DNA of 64,000 nucleotides, from positions 124,001 through 188,000 of the forward strand of contig NZ_JBHUEE010000007.1 of assembly GCF_042680605.1 (NCBI RefSeq), read 5' to 3'. Positions 42,546 through 50,981 of the stretch are shown one piece after another. Origin of the DNA: Allobogoriella deserti (GTDB lineage: Bacteria; Actinomycetota; Actinomycetes; Actinomycetales; Actinomycetaceae). Each line of letters begins with the position of its first letter. Position 1 is the stretch's first letter. Both the position numbers and the translations under genes were made by a program. The notes below the pieces were generated by a model, which worked only from the letters and a program-made list of their open reading frames with translations, ran no database searches and was not told where the DNA came from.

Positions 42546-43115
42546 TCAGCTGCCCGCACCCGACGACTCGGGTGCGGGCAGCTTTCTCGCGATGCGCGTG
42601 ACCGTCAGCCACGTGCGGGTGGTGAGGTCCTTGCCGATCTGTCGTTCCAACCACGACATGTAGTCCGGGGTCTTCGCCGCCGTCGTGTCGAGCACGGCGT
42701 GCACGGCGCGGGCGTGCGGGTCGTACCCGAGCAACCGCGTGGCCGGATCCCCCGGGTCGGGCAGGGGGTCCGCCGCCGGGTCGAGCGGTCGCTTGAGGAA
42801 CGTCGTCGTCAGGTACGTGGCCTTCGTGTGGTCGAGGTCGCCGAACGGGGCTCGATCCACCAGGGCGCGTAAGTCCTCGCCGCGACGCACGATGGTTCCG
42901 CCGGGGATGTCCAGATCCTCGCGCAACCCGGCCTGGATGCGGTCCTCGAGCACGGCGACGTCCGAGTCCTCGGAGGTGAAGACGATGTTGCCGCTGGAGA
43001 TCACCGAGGCGACGTCGGTCAGGCCGAGGCGTTCGAAGACGCCCCGCAATCGGTCGTTGCGCATGTTCGGGTTGCCAGGCCCGATGCCGCGCAGCAGCGC
43101 GCAGTACGCCGTCAT
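42546..43115 (-). CDS. DUF1697 protein
   Basis: 189 residues with the family pattern: YCALLRGIGPGNPNMRNDRL at the start, VISSGNIVFTS and a C-terminal RTWLTVTRIARKL. Function unknown in the family. ATG at 43115 follows TACAGT by 6 bases on this strand, a leaderless promoter. Its last codons (PAPESSGAGS) overlap the terminator hairpin of the convergent aldo/keto reductase. Confidence 0.85.
   Translation of the reverse strand: MTAYCALLRGIGPGNPNMRNDRLRGVFERLGLTDVASVISSGNIVFTSEDSDVAVLEDRIQAGLREDLDIPGGTIVRRGEDLRALVDRAPFGDLDHTKATYLTTTFLKRPLDPAADPLPDPGDPATRLLGYDPHARAVHAVLDTTAAKTPDYMSWLERQIGKDLTTRTWLTVTRIARKLPAPESSGAGS
42548..42583. terminator. 16-bp stem terminator at the convergent AKR/DUF1697 ends
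   Basis: AGCTGCCCGCACCCGA (42548-42563) pairs perfectly with TCGGGTGCGGGCAGCT (42568-42583) around CGAC, followed on the plus strand by TTCTC. It would end aldo/keto reductase transcripts and is itself coding for the end of DUF1697 on the other strand. Confidence 0.7.
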
Positions 43116-43121
43116 GACGGC

Positions 43122-43127
43122 ACTGTA
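43122..43127 (-). promoter_or_regulatory. -10 box of DUF1697 gene
   Basis: TACAGT on the minus strand, 6 bases before the ATG at 43115; leaderless pattern. Confidence 0.5.
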
Positions 43128-43212
43128 GCGTCGCCGTCGTCGTGCGGGCCCGGGCCTGACCCGCGACGATGGCGGCCATGGGCAGCAGTGACGTGCGCCG
43201 AGGCAGGGCGTC

Positions 43213-44082
43213 GTGAGCACCGCAGCGGCGTGGGTCGCGACCGCTGCCGGGATCGTCATGGTCGTGGTGGCCGTCTGGGACGTCTTCCACACCATGTGGC
43301 ATCCGAGCGGCCAGGGACGGCTGAGCGGCGGTGTGCTGAGCCTGGTGTGGCGGGTGTGCCGGCGACTCGGTGTCCGCGGACGCCGGCTGAGCGGGCCGGC
43401 CGGCATGGTCATGGTCATCGTGACGTGGGCAGGCATGGTCCTGCTCGGCTGGGCCCTCGTGTACTGGCCGCGTCTGCCGGAGAGCTTCTCCTACGGGCCC
43501 GGCAGCCCCGTCCTGGACCCGACTTTCCTCGACGCGGTCTATCTCTCCGCGGTCACGGTCGCCACACTGGGCTACGGCGACATCGTTCCGGTCTCGCCGG
43601 TGCTGCGGCTGGTCATGCCGCTGGAGAGCCTCCTCGGCTTCGGGCTGCTGACCGCCGCCGTCTCCTGGGTCCTCCAGGTCTATCCGGCGCTGACCCGGCG
43701 GCGGTCCCTGGCCTTGCGGCTGGCGACGTTGCAGCGCACCGACACCGCCGACAACCTCGACCGGATGCACCCGACCACGGCCGCGTCCCTGCTCGACGGC
43801 GTCACCGACGCCATCTGTGCCACCCACCTGGACTACGCGCAGTACGCCGAGACGTACTACTTCGGCGACCCCAGCCCGGAGACCTCGCTCGGCGCGACGG
43901 TCGGTTACGCCCGCCGTCTGGGCCGTGCGGCACAGATGTGCGGCTCCGTGGACGCGCGGCAGGCCGGCGCGTCACTGACCTCCGCCATCAGGGAACTCGC
44001 GCGAGTTCTCGACGAGCAGTACCTGCGCACCGGCTCGGATGTCGACGGCGTCCTGGCGGCCTTCCGGGAGGACCAGCGCTGA
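43213..44082 (+). CDS. Two-TM potassium channel family protein
   Basis: 289 residues. N-terminal helices, then a pore loop and selectivity filter TVATLGYGDIVP at ~110-121, flanked by a following helix (LGFGLLTAAVSWVL), i.e. the Ion_trans_2 unit. The C-terminal ~140 residues are soluble, without a recognised RCK motif. It would form a tetrameric K+ channel. Start is GTG with AGGCAGGG upstream. It is transcribed alone; gating signal unknown. Confidence 0.87.
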   Translation: MSTAAAWVATAAGIVMVVVAVWDVFHTMWHPSGQGRLSGGVLSLVWRVCRRLGVRGRRLSGPAGMVMVIVTWAGMVLLGWALVYWPRLPESFSYGPGSPVLDPTFLDAVYLSAVTVATLGYGDIVPVSPVLRLVMPLESLLGFGLLTAAVSWVLQVYPALTRRRSLALRLATLQRTDTADNLDRMHPTTAASLLDGVTDAICATHLDYAQYAETYYFGDPSPETSLGATVGYARRLGRAAQMCGSVDARQAGASLTSAIRELARVLDEQYLRTGSDVDGVLAAFREDQR

Positions 44083-44131
44083 CCCCACGCCCAGAAGCGG
44101 GGCCACCGCGGCCGATCAGTGGCCCGCCGCG

Positions 44132-44320
44132 TCAGTGACAGCCGAGTCCGACCTCGGTGCACACGACGACGTGCCGGTGCCCCTCGTCGGGCGTGACGCA
44201 GTCGAGGTCGGTGCATTCCCAGGTGCCGTCGGCGTGCCAGACCCAGGTGCCGTGGCAGTGCACGAGGTGGGCGTCGCGGCACGTGTCGGTGTGCTGCTCG
44301 GCCTGCTGCGCCGTCGTCAT
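44132..44320 (-). CDS. Cys/His-rich 62-residue protein coupled to Ku
   Basis: 62 residues with six Cys (14, 22, 36, 41, 54, 61) and about eight His, including HLVHCHGTWVWH, WECTDLDC and HRHVVVC, so likely a zinc- or other metal-binding mini-protein. The ATG overlaps the Ku stop (ATGA), so it is translated with Ku. I do not recognise its family. A role in Ku-dependent repair is an inference from coupling only. Confidence 0.65.
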   Translation of the reverse strand: MTTAQQAEQHTDTCRDAHLVHCHGTWVWHADGTWECTDLDCVTPDEGHRHVVVCTEVGLGCH

Positions 44321-45309
44321 GAAGCCTTCTTCCGCCGGGTACCCCGGGCGCCCTCGATCGCCGCGACGAGCTCGTCCTTGGACATGCTCGAGCGGCCGGA
44401 GACGTCGAGGTCACGCGCGAGATCGGTGAGTTCCTTCTTGGACTTCGCGGACAGCTCGTCCGCGTCGTGGTCGGGCGCGGTGCGCTGCAGTCCGCCGGCC
44501 TGCTCGCGGTTGCCCGCCCGATGCTGCCGGGAGGCCTCGACGGAGCGCCGCAGCGCGTCCATGAGGTCGACGACCTTGTCCTCCTCGCCCTCGCCCTCCT
44601 CGGGCGTGACGATGTCCTCGCCGGACCGCTTGGCCTCGACGAGGTCGAGCACCTTCTCGCGGTAGGTGTCCTGGTAGTTGGCCGGATCCCAGTCCGTGGT
44701 GAGGGAGTCGATGAGGGTGACGGCCATGTCGAGGTCGCGCTTGGCGGGCTTGTCCTTCTCCGAGGGCATCCGCGCGATCTCGTCCTGCGCGTTGCGCACC
44801 TCGTCGGCGAAGTACATCGTCTCCAGCACGAGCATGCCGTCCTCGGAGCGGATGGCGGCGAGGTACTGCTTGGAGCGCATGACGAAGTTCGCGATGGCGA
44901 TCCTGCCGGACCGTTCCATCGCCTGGGCCAGCAGGTTGTATGCGCGGTCGTCGCCCTTGGACTGCGGCGCCAGGTAATAGGTCTTCCGGTAGTAGATCGG
45001 GTCGATCTGGGCGGCGTCGACGAAGTCCGTGATGTCGATGGTGCGGGACTTACCGGGGGCGATCTCGTCGAGTTCCTCGGGCTCGAGGATCACGTAGTCG
45101 CCCGTGCCGAGCTCGTAGCCCTTGACGATGTCCGAGTAGTCGACCTCCTTGCCGGTGTCCTCGTTGATCCGCCGGTACCGAATCCGGGAGGACGTGCCCT
45201 TCTCGAACTGACGGAAGTGGATCGTCCGGTCCTCGGTCGCCGAGTACATCCCGACGGGGACGTTGACGAGCCCGAAGGCCAGCGCTCCACTCCAGATCGC
45301 CCGTGCCAT
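44317..45309 (-). CDS. ku: Ku DNA end-binding protein
   Basis: 330 residues. The Ku core is at ~5-260, opening with ARAIWSGALAFGLVNVPVGM, with the central ring segment YYRKTYYLAPQSKG and the typical ESMYFADEVR-like METMYFADEVR. A C-terminal extension holds a basic Rho-N/SAP-like helix-extended-helix (LSAKSKKELTDLARDLDVSG) and RRKKAS. Bacterial Ku binds double-strand breaks and recruits LigD for end joining. The start has GGAGG upstream. No ligD is next to it. It is divergent from the second aldo/keto reductase gene. Confidence 0.93.
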   Translation of the reverse strand: MARAIWSGALAFGLVNVPVGMYSATEDRTIHFRQFEKGTSSRIRYRRINEDTGKEVDYSDIVKGYELGTGDYVILEPEELDEIAPGKSRTIDITDFVDAAQIDPIYYRKTYYLAPQSKGDDRAYNLLAQAMERSGRIAIANFVMRSKQYLAAIRSEDGMLVLETMYFADEVRNAQDEIARMPSEKDKPAKRDLDMAVTLIDSLTTDWDPANYQDTYREKVLDLVEAKRSGEDIVTPEEGEGEEDKVVDLMDALRRSVEASRQHRAGNREQAGGLQRTAPDHDADELSAKSKKELTDLARDLDVSGRSSMSKDELVAAIEGARGTRRKKAS

Positions 45310-45438
45310 CTGCCACCTCCTGGGGGTCAGCGTGCCGCGGACGACGCCGTGATGCACGTGGGCAGGCCGGACGCGTGCTCCGTCCACGCTCCGGGCAATT
45401 ACTACGACGGCGCAACAAACCGTGCCAGCATGGTGCCC

Positions 45439-46269
45439 ATGACCGTTCCCACGATCTCTCTCAACGACGGCAACCAGATCCCGCAGCTCGGCTTCGGCGT
45501 CTTCCTCGTCGAGCCCGACGAGGCCGAGCGGGTGGTGACCGACGCCCTCGAGGTCGGATACCGCCATATCGACACCGCGGCGATCTACAAGAACGAGGAG
45601 GGCGTCGGCCGCGCCATCGCCGCCTCCGGCATCCCCCGCGACGAGCTGTTCGTGACCACCAAGCTGTGGAACGAGGACCAGGGCACCGAGTCGGCCCACG
45701 CCGCGATCGACCGCTCGCTCGAGCGCCTCGGACTGGACTACGTGGACCTTTACCTCATCCACTGGCCGAGCCCCACCCGCGGGAAGTACGTCGAGTCGTG
45801 GAAGGCGATGGAACAGATCAAGGCCGCCGGCAAGGCCCGTTCCATCGGCGTCTCGAACTTCCACCAGCACCACCTGGACGAGGTCATCGAGGCCTCGGAC
45901 ACCGTTCCGGCGATCGACCAGATCGAGCTGCACCCGAAGTTCGCCCAGACCCAGCTGCGGTCCTACGGCAAGGACAAGGGCATTGCCATCGAGGCCTGGG
46001 GTCCGCTCGGCCAGGGCAAGTACCCGCTGTTCGAGCTGCCGGAGATCACCTCTGCGGCCGAGGCGCACGGCGTCACGCCGGCCCAGGTGGTCATTCGCTG
46101 GCACCTGCAGCACGGCATCATCGTCTTCCCCAAGACGAACAGCCGGGAGCGGGCGCAGCAGAACTTCGACGTCTTCGGCTTCGAGCTGACCGACGCCGAG
46201 ATGAGCGCCATCGACGGTCTTGACGACGGCACCCGCGTCGGCGCCGACCCGGACACCGCCACGTTCTGA
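45439..46269 (+). CDS. Aldo/keto reductase, paralogue
   Basis: 276 residues, closely similar to the reductase at 41640 across its length, with the same tetrad (Asp45, Tyr50, Lys75, His108) and end. The two differ mainly in loops around residues 105-150. They may act on different aldehydes. The start was chosen to match the paralogue (MTVPTI); an in-frame ATG lies three codons earlier. Two hairpins follow the stop. Confidence 0.9.
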   Translation: MTVPTISLNDGNQIPQLGFGVFLVEPDEAERVVTDALEVGYRHIDTAAIYKNEEGVGRAIAASGIPRDELFVTTKLWNEDQGTESAHAAIDRSLERLGLDYVDLYLIHWPSPTRGKYVESWKAMEQIKAAGKARSIGVSNFHQHHLDEVIEASDTVPAIDQIELHPKFAQTQLRSYGKDKGIAIEAWGPLGQGKYPLFELPEITSAAEAHGVTPAQVVIRWHLQHGIIVFPKTNSRERAQQNFDVFGFELTDAEMSAIDGLDDGTRVGADPDTATF

Positions 46270-46283
46270 CGCCCTGACTCCAC

Positions 46284-46351
46284 GGGCGCTTCCGCGGAAG
46301 CGCCCTGGCATTGCACCACGAGCCCCGCCGGCCGCCAGGTCGGCGGGGCTC
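46284..46351 (+). terminator. Two hairpins after the second aldo/keto reductase
   Basis: A perfect 22-bp palindrome, GGGCGCTTCCGCGGAAGCGC and its last CC (46284-46305), is followed by a stem of GAGCCCCGCC (46320-46329) with GGCGGGGCTC (46342-46351). Together they probably terminate the aldo/keto reductase transcript. Confidence 0.6.
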
Positions 46352-46503
46352 GAGCATATTCGGCGGGGCCGCGCGCCAGTGGCTCAGGAGTGCCGTACGT
46401 CCGCCGGTGCCGCCCTGGGACCACCACCCGGTGTCCACCCGCAGGGGGACCCCGCTCGGTGAGGTTCGTCCTTTCGGCCGATGGCACGGCCGGAGGCGGT
46501 CAA

Positions 46504-46509
46504 TACCGT
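46504..46509 (+). promoter_or_regulatory. -10 box of the small membrane-protein gene
   Basis: TACCGT, 7 bases before the ATG at 46517; leaderless pattern. Confidence 0.5.
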
Positions 46510-46516
46510 CGTCGGT

Positions 46517-46702
46517 ATGAAGGAAGAAGATCTGCCGATGGAGCCGCGAGCGGCCTGGGGCGTAGGGATCGCTGTCGGCGTGGCGGTGGGGGTCGCCGCC
46601 GGCACCGCGATGGACAACCTGCTGCTCGGAGTCCCGCTGGCGGCCGGGGTGAGCGTCGCGCTGGCCAAGGCGTTCGGTCCGTCGCGCCGCAAGAAGCGCT
46701 GA
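46517..46702 (+). CDS. Small glycine-zipper membrane protein
   Basis: 61 residues with two hydrophobic stretches, AAWGVGIAVGVAVGVAAGTA and LLLGVPLAAGVSVALAKAF, in a Gly-spaced pattern resembling glycine-zipper proteins, and a basic end PSRRKKR. Function unknown. The ATG and promoter spacing support the start. It stands alone on its strand. Confidence 0.65.
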   Translation: MKEEDLPMEPRAAWGVGIAVGVAVGVAAGTAMDNLLLGVPLAAGVSVALAKAFGPSRRKKR

Positions 46703-46746
46703 CCGTCCCGTCGCCCGACGCCACGCCGGCCCCGCCGCTCACGGCG

Positions 46747-47187
46747 TCAGCCGGCCGGGCGATCTGCCGTGAGGTCGACCTCGCGCACCGGGTCGCCCCC
46801 GTCGACGAACAATCGGCCCGACGGCGTCAGGGCAGCCGCGATCCGGCGGCGTGCCGTCTCGCCGGCACGCGGGTGGCGGCCATCGAGCGCACCGACACGA
46901 ACGGCGAAGGCCAGGTCGAACGGCTGCTCCCCGGGTGCGAGGACGAACTCCTCGACGGCACAGTGGCGCACACTGAGCCTCCCGGACTCGATCTCGGCTC
47001 GCGCATACCGTTCCGTGAGCGACACTCCCCTGGCGGAGCGGTCGATGACCAGGACGTGGCCCTCGCCGAGGCGTCGGGCGACCTCGCGCGCCGCAGCACC
47101 TGGAGCCCCGCCGATCTCGAGCACCCGCATGCCGGCGGCAAGGGGGAGCGCGTCGACGACCGCGGCAAGCCGCGGCGACAGGGTCAT
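46747..47187 (-). CDS. Class I SAM-dependent methyltransferase, short
   Basis: 146 residues. The SAM motif is MRVLEIGGAPGAAAREVARRL, followed by the acidic post-I end VLVIDRSARG and LSVRHCAVEEF. The fold is short for the family (usually 200 or more), so it may act with a partner or be a reduced form. The APGA motif recalls RNA methyltransferases. Substrate unknown. It is divergent from the DUF1353 gene. Confidence 0.75.
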   Translation of the reverse strand: MTLSPRLAAVVDALPLAAGMRVLEIGGAPGAAAREVARRLGEGHVLVIDRSARGVSLTERYARAEIESGRLSVRHCAVEEFVLAPGEQPFDLAFAVRVGALDGRHPRAGETARRRIAAALTPSGRLFVDGGDPVREVDLTADRPAG

Positions 47188-47256
47188 GACGGCGAGTCAA
47201 GCACACGCCGGCGGCGTGGTGGCCGGAACGGTGCTGAACACGATTGGCTGTGCCGT

Positions 47257-48027
47257 GTGGCGGGTGGGCACTTCTTCGACGTGACGGACGGCGGACCGCT
47301 GCGGCTGGAGCTGCGCAGCATCGACGGACTCGACTTCACTGTGCTGCGACAGTTCGGGTACCGCGCACCGCGGCACGAGGAGCCGTTCGTCGTTCCGGCG
47401 GACCTCGACCGGTTCGCCACCGATCTCGCGTCGGTGCCGTGGGTGTTCACGTGGCTGGTGCCCAAGAGCGGCGACTTCCTGCCCGCGGCGGTCCTCCACG
47501 ACGCCCTGGTCGACAACGAGCACCTCGGTCCGAGGATCGACCGCGTCGAGGCCGACCGGCTGTTCCGGGAGGCGATGATCGGGCTCGGCACCGGCCGGGT
47601 CCGCGCATGGTTGATGTGGGCCGCCGTCTGCACGGCGACGATGTGGCGCTCCGGTCGCCTGGCGACGCGCCTGGCGCTCGTCGGGTTCCTGGCCGCCGTC
47701 GTGGTGCTCGGTTCGCTGGCGACCCTCGACGTGGCCGACGTCTGGAACGTCCTGCCGTGGATGCTCGAGGGCTCCCTCGGTGCCGAGATCGCCGCCGGCG
47801 CCGTCGGTGCGGCGGTCGTCCCGGCCGTGCTGTCGGTGACCTGGGGCCGGCTGTGGCGCGCCGCGGTGATCCTGGGTGTCTCGCTGGCGTTCCTGCTGCA
47901 TGTGACCGTGGTGCTCGCGGTGCTCTCCGGCCTGTACTTCGCGCTGGAACGCGTCGTCAGCGGCCCGCGGGACCAGCGCGGCCTGCGCACACGAGACCGC
48001 GGCCGCGCCGGCCACCAGACCCGCTAG
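47257..48027 (+). CDS. DUF1353 protein with C-terminal membrane helices
   Basis: 256 residues. An N-terminal DUF1353 domain (~1-120) has FVVPADLDRFATDLASVPWV and AAVLHDALVDN; the second part holds three to four helices (~145-235). DUF1353 is found in phage and bacterial proteins of unknown function; fusion to membrane helices suggests membrane attachment. The GTG at 47257 is the best of weak start choices. Its end overlaps the convergent ABC-F gene by 4 bases. Confidence 0.75.
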   Translation: MAGGHFFDVTDGGPLRLELRSIDGLDFTVLRQFGYRAPRHEEPFVVPADLDRFATDLASVPWVFTWLVPKSGDFLPAAVLHDALVDNEHLGPRIDRVEADRLFREAMIGLGTGRVRAWLMWAAVCTATMWRSGRLATRLALVGFLAAVVVLGSLATLDVADVWNVLPWMLEGSLGAEIAAGAVGAAVVPAVLSVTWGRLWRAAVILGVSLAFLLHVTVVLAVLSGLYFALERVVSGPRDQRGLRTRDRGRAGHQTR

Positions 48028-49706
48028 CACGTCGACCGACGCGCCCCGACGCGGCACCGGTCCCAGTGGGCGAGGTCGCGGAGGAGCTGCCGGTCGTGAG
48101 ACGCGACGACGACTGCCGCGCCGGTCGTCTCGAGCGCGGACACGAGCTCGTCGACGAGGGTGATCGACAAGTGGTTCGTCGGTTCGTCCAGGATCAGCAC
48201 GTCAGGACGCTCGGCCAGTCGTAACGCGAGCTCGAGCCGCCTGAGCTGGCCCATGGACAGTCGTCCGACCGGGGTGTTGCCCGCTTGGCGGTCGAGCAAC
48301 CCCATGCTCGCCAGTGACACGGCCTCGTCCTCGGTGAGCCGGCCGTGGGCAACGAGCCGGTTGACGTGGTCGGCGAAGGCTCGCGCCGCCGTCGGCGTGT
48401 CACCCAGGCGGGGAGTCTCCTGGGCGACCAGGCCGAGGCGCACTCCCTCGGAGCGGTGAACCGTCCCGGTGCTGGGCGCGAGCCGGCCGGCGAGGACAGC
48501 GAGCAAGGTCGACTTACCGGCACCGTTCGGCCCCGTCACGAGTAGCCGACCACCTGCCCTGAGCGAAACCGAGATCGGACCCGGCAGTCGGTCCTCCACA
48601 GCGACGTCATGGGCCTGCACGAGCATCGCGCCCCGCCGTCGGCCCAGAGGTGGGATCCGGAGCCGCAACGGCGGTTCCGGAACCGTGATGCGGTGGGCTT
48701 CGAGCTCGTCCCGCCTCCGGTTGACCGCCTGAACCACGCCCGGAGCACGGGACTGACGCTGGTGCTTGTGCGTGCCCTTGTCAGGACGCCAGCCCGTGCT
48801 GAGGCGAGCCTGCGCCTCCTGCAGCGCCTCCTCCAGTCGCCGCCGCTCGCCCTGCTGCGCCTCATACTCCTGCTCCCAGCGTGCGCGTTCGCGTTCCCGT
48901 CCTGCGCGCCATCCGGCGTAGCCGCCGCCGTACACCCGCGGTCGGCCGTCCTCGCTGGGGTCGAGATCGAGAACCTGATCGGCGACGTCAGTGAGCAGGG
49001 CGCGGTCATGGCTGACCAGGACGACGCCGCCGCGATGCTCACGCAACCGACGGGTGAGGAACGTCAACGCGCCGTCGTCGAGATGATTGGTCGGCTCGTC
49101 GAGCAGGAGCAGATCGACATCCGCACCGAGCAGGCACGCCAGCCGGACGCGATACCGCTGGCCCACGGAGAGTGTCTCCAGGCCGCGCCCCCGGTCGGTG
49201 CACGCGTCGAGCGCCTGCAGGGCGATGTCGAGGCGGCGGTCCGCGTCCCACGCGTCGAAGGCTTCGCAGGCCTCAAGTGCGGTGGTGTACGCCTGTTCGG
49301 CGCCCGGCTCACCGGCGGCGAGCGCGGCGGTCCCCCGGTCGAGGCGGTCGAGGGCCGCCCGGGGTCCGGCGACAGCCTGGTCGAGGAGGTCTCCGACAGT
49401 CATGCCGGGTGGTGTCTCGAGTTCTTGTTCAGCGATGCCCAGCGTGCCGACCCGCCGGATCGCGCCGTGGTCCGGGTCCAGTCGGCCCGACAGTGTTTCC
49501 AGGAGTGTGGTCTTGCCGCGCCCGTTCTCCCCGACGACGGCGATCCGGGCACCGGGGGTCACGGTGAGGTCCACGTGGTCCAGAACGAGCCGGCCGCCGC
49601 GCCGGACGGTCACGTCGACGGCTGCCAACTGGGCGTCAGCGCGCGCTGGGACGCCGCTGTCGATGGTGGAGGTGTGGGTGTGGGTGGTCTCCGAATGCGT
49701 GTGCAC
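48024..49706 (-). CDS. ABC-F family protein (antibiotic-resistance/ribosome-protection type)
   Basis: 560 residues with two ATPase domains on one chain and no membrane part: Walker A GENGRGKTT and GPNGAGKST, signatures LSVGQRYRVRLA and LSMGQLRRLELA, Walker B LLLLDEPTNHLDD and LILDEPTNHLSI, and a charged linker (~275-340, RERERARWEQEYEAQQGERR). ABC-F proteins of this kind displace ribosome-bound antibiotics or tune translation. The GTG at 49706 has GGAG 7 bases upstream. The first ~15 residues are His/Thr-rich (VHTHSETTHTHT). A leader peptide and hairpin lie upstream, so drug-responsive attenuation is likely. Confidence 0.88.
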   Translation of the reverse strand: MHTHSETTHTHTSTIDSGVPARADAQLAAVDVTVRRGGRLVLDHVDLTVTPGARIAVVGENGRGKTTLLETLSGRLDPDHGAIRRVGTLGIAEQELETPPGMTVGDLLDQAVAGPRAALDRLDRGTAALAAGEPGAEQAYTTALEACEAFDAWDADRRLDIALQALDACTDRGRGLETLSVGQRYRVRLACLLGADVDLLLLDEPTNHLDDGALTFLTRRLREHRGGVVLVSHDRALLTDVADQVLDLDPSEDGRPRVYGGGYAGWRAGRERERARWEQEYEAQQGERRRLEEALQEAQARLSTGWRPDKGTHKHQRQSRAPGVVQAVNRRRDELEAHRITVPEPPLRLRIPPLGRRRGAMLVQAHDVAVEDRLPGPISVSLRAGGRLLVTGPNGAGKSTLLAVLAGRLAPSTGTVHRSEGVRLGLVAQETPRLGDTPTAARAFADHVNRLVAHGRLTEDEAVSLASMGLLDRQAGNTPVGRLSMGQLRRLELALRLAERPDVLILDEPTNHLSITLVDELVSALETTGAAVVVASHDRQLLRDLAHWDRCRVGARRSTC

Positions 49707-49799
49707 GAATAGTCTCCGCGGTCGTCTGACGAGCCGGGAGGCACGCGTCACGTGCCGCCCGGCAGGGCCGTGGACGGCAGCGGAGAACGAGAAGGGTTG

Positions 49800-49821
49800 G
49801 CCGCCGCCGTCAGGCGGCGGC
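49800..49821 (-). terminator. Attenuator hairpin overlapping the ABC-F leader stop codon
   Basis: On the minus strand GCCGCCGCC pairs with GGCGGCGGC across the loop TGAC, which contains the leader's TGA. The sequence after it is pyrimidine-rich (CCAACCCTTCTCG). A stalled or slowed ribosome on the leader would prevent the stem forming, permitting read-through to the ABC-F gene. Inferred. Confidence 0.6.
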
Positions 49822-49848
49822 GCGCAGCTTCAGAGAACCGGTCGGCAT
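49810..49848 (-). CDS. Leader peptide of the ABC-F gene
   Basis: A 12-codon ORF, MPTGSLKLRAAA, ending in a TGA at 49810. ATG 49848 follows the -10 TATCCT by 6 bases, so its mRNA would be leaderless. The last codons form the left arm of the attenuator hairpin. Leader-controlled expression is a known feature of ABC-F and other ribosome-resistance genes. The peptide sequence resembles no specific leader I know. Confidence 0.6.
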   Translation of the reverse strand: MPTGSLKLRAAA

Positions 49849-49854
49849 CCCACC

Positions 49855-49860
49855 AGGATA
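49855..49860 (-). promoter_or_regulatory. -10 box of ABC-F leader transcript
   Basis: TATCCT on the minus strand, 6 bases before the leader ATG at 49848; leaderless pattern. Confidence 0.5.
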
Positions 49861-49949
49861 ACGAACGGGCGCCTACGGCACGGGGCGGATGCCACCGTCA
49901 CCCGCGGGGCTGATGCCAGTCGTGGACGGGCTGGGGCAGGCTTGGGGCC

Positions 49950-50891
49950 ATGACGAGCACTCCTTCGCGCGCCCGCACGGGCGCCCTGCCGCTCCACCTC
50001 GTGCGGGGCTTCCTCATCGGGCTCGCCGAACTGCTGCCGGGCATCTCGGGCGGCACCATCGCGCTGATCACCGGCGTCTACGAACAGCTCATCAACTCCG
50101 CCGGACACGTGCTCGGCGCGGTCCGCCGCCTGGTCACCGGGCCGGACCGTGCCGCTGGCTTCCGGGCAGAGCTCGCGCGCACCGACTGGTGGCTCGTCGT
50201 TCCCGTCCTGATCGGGATGGCGACGGCGGTGCTCACCGTGGCGGGTACCGCCGAGCATCTGGTGGCCGAGCACACCGAACTGGCCCGCGGCCTGTTCTTC
50301 GGCCTGGTCGCGGCGAGCCTCGTCGTGCCGATCCGACTCCTGCCGCGTGAGGACCGTACCGCCGCGACCACGGTGCGGGACGTTCTCGCCGTCGTCGTGG
50401 CCGCCGTCGTCGCCTTCATGCTGGTCGGCATGGCCGCCGGCGGCTCGGAGTCCGCGCCGGCCACGCCGGCGGTGTTCCTGGCGGCCATGGTCGCGATCTG
50501 CGCGCTGGTGGTGCCGGGCGTCTCCGGCTCCTTCTTCCTGCTGGCGATCGGCCTGTACTCGCCGACCCTGCAGGCGGTCGACCAACGCGATCTGGGCTAC
50601 CTCGCCGTCTTCGCCGCCGGCGCACTTATCGGCTTGGTCTCCATCGTGCAGGTGCTGCGCTATCTGCTGCGCACCCGCCGCCGGGTCACGCTGCTGGCGA
50701 TGGCCGGCCTGATGCTCGGCTCACTCCGGGCTCTGTGGCCGTGGCAGTCGGCGCCCGAGTCGGAGAGCGGCCCGGGCGCACTCATCGCCCCCTACGAGCC
50801 GATCGCGGGCCCGGTGCTGTTCGCTGTGCTGGGGGCCGCCGTCGTCCTCATTCTCATCACGGTGGAGAACCGGATGGCGAAGCGGTCATAG
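49950..50891 (+). CDS. DUF368 polyprenyl-phosphate transporter
   Basis: 313 residues, about eight helices in two repeats with the family motifs GLAELLPGISGGTIALITGVYE near the start and ALVVPGVSGSFFLLAIGLY in the middle. DUF368 (PopT) and DedA proteins were recently shown to recycle undecaprenyl phosphate across the membrane, needed for cell-wall synthesis and amphomycin-type drug resistance. It is divergent from the ABC-F leader region. ATG at 49950 is the only plausible start. Confidence 0.85.
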   Translation: MTSTPSRARTGALPLHLVRGFLIGLAELLPGISGGTIALITGVYEQLINSAGHVLGAVRRLVTGPDRAAGFRAELARTDWWLVVPVLIGMATAVLTVAGTAEHLVAEHTELARGLFFGLVAASLVVPIRLLPREDRTAATTVRDVLAVVVAAVVAFMLVGMAAGGSESAPATPAVFLAAMVAICALVVPGVSGSFFLLAIGLYSPTLQAVDQRDLGYLAVFAAGALIGLVSIVQVLRYLLRTRRRVTLLAMAGLMLGSLRALWPWQSAPESESGPGALIAPYEPIAGPVLFAVLGAAVVLILITVENRMAKRS

Positions 50892-50981
50892 CGCCTCACA
50901 GACACCGCTGGGCTCAGCCGGTCGTGACCACAAGAGCCGGCGCACGGCGAGGGTTTGATCGCCGAACGGCTACTGGGGGCT

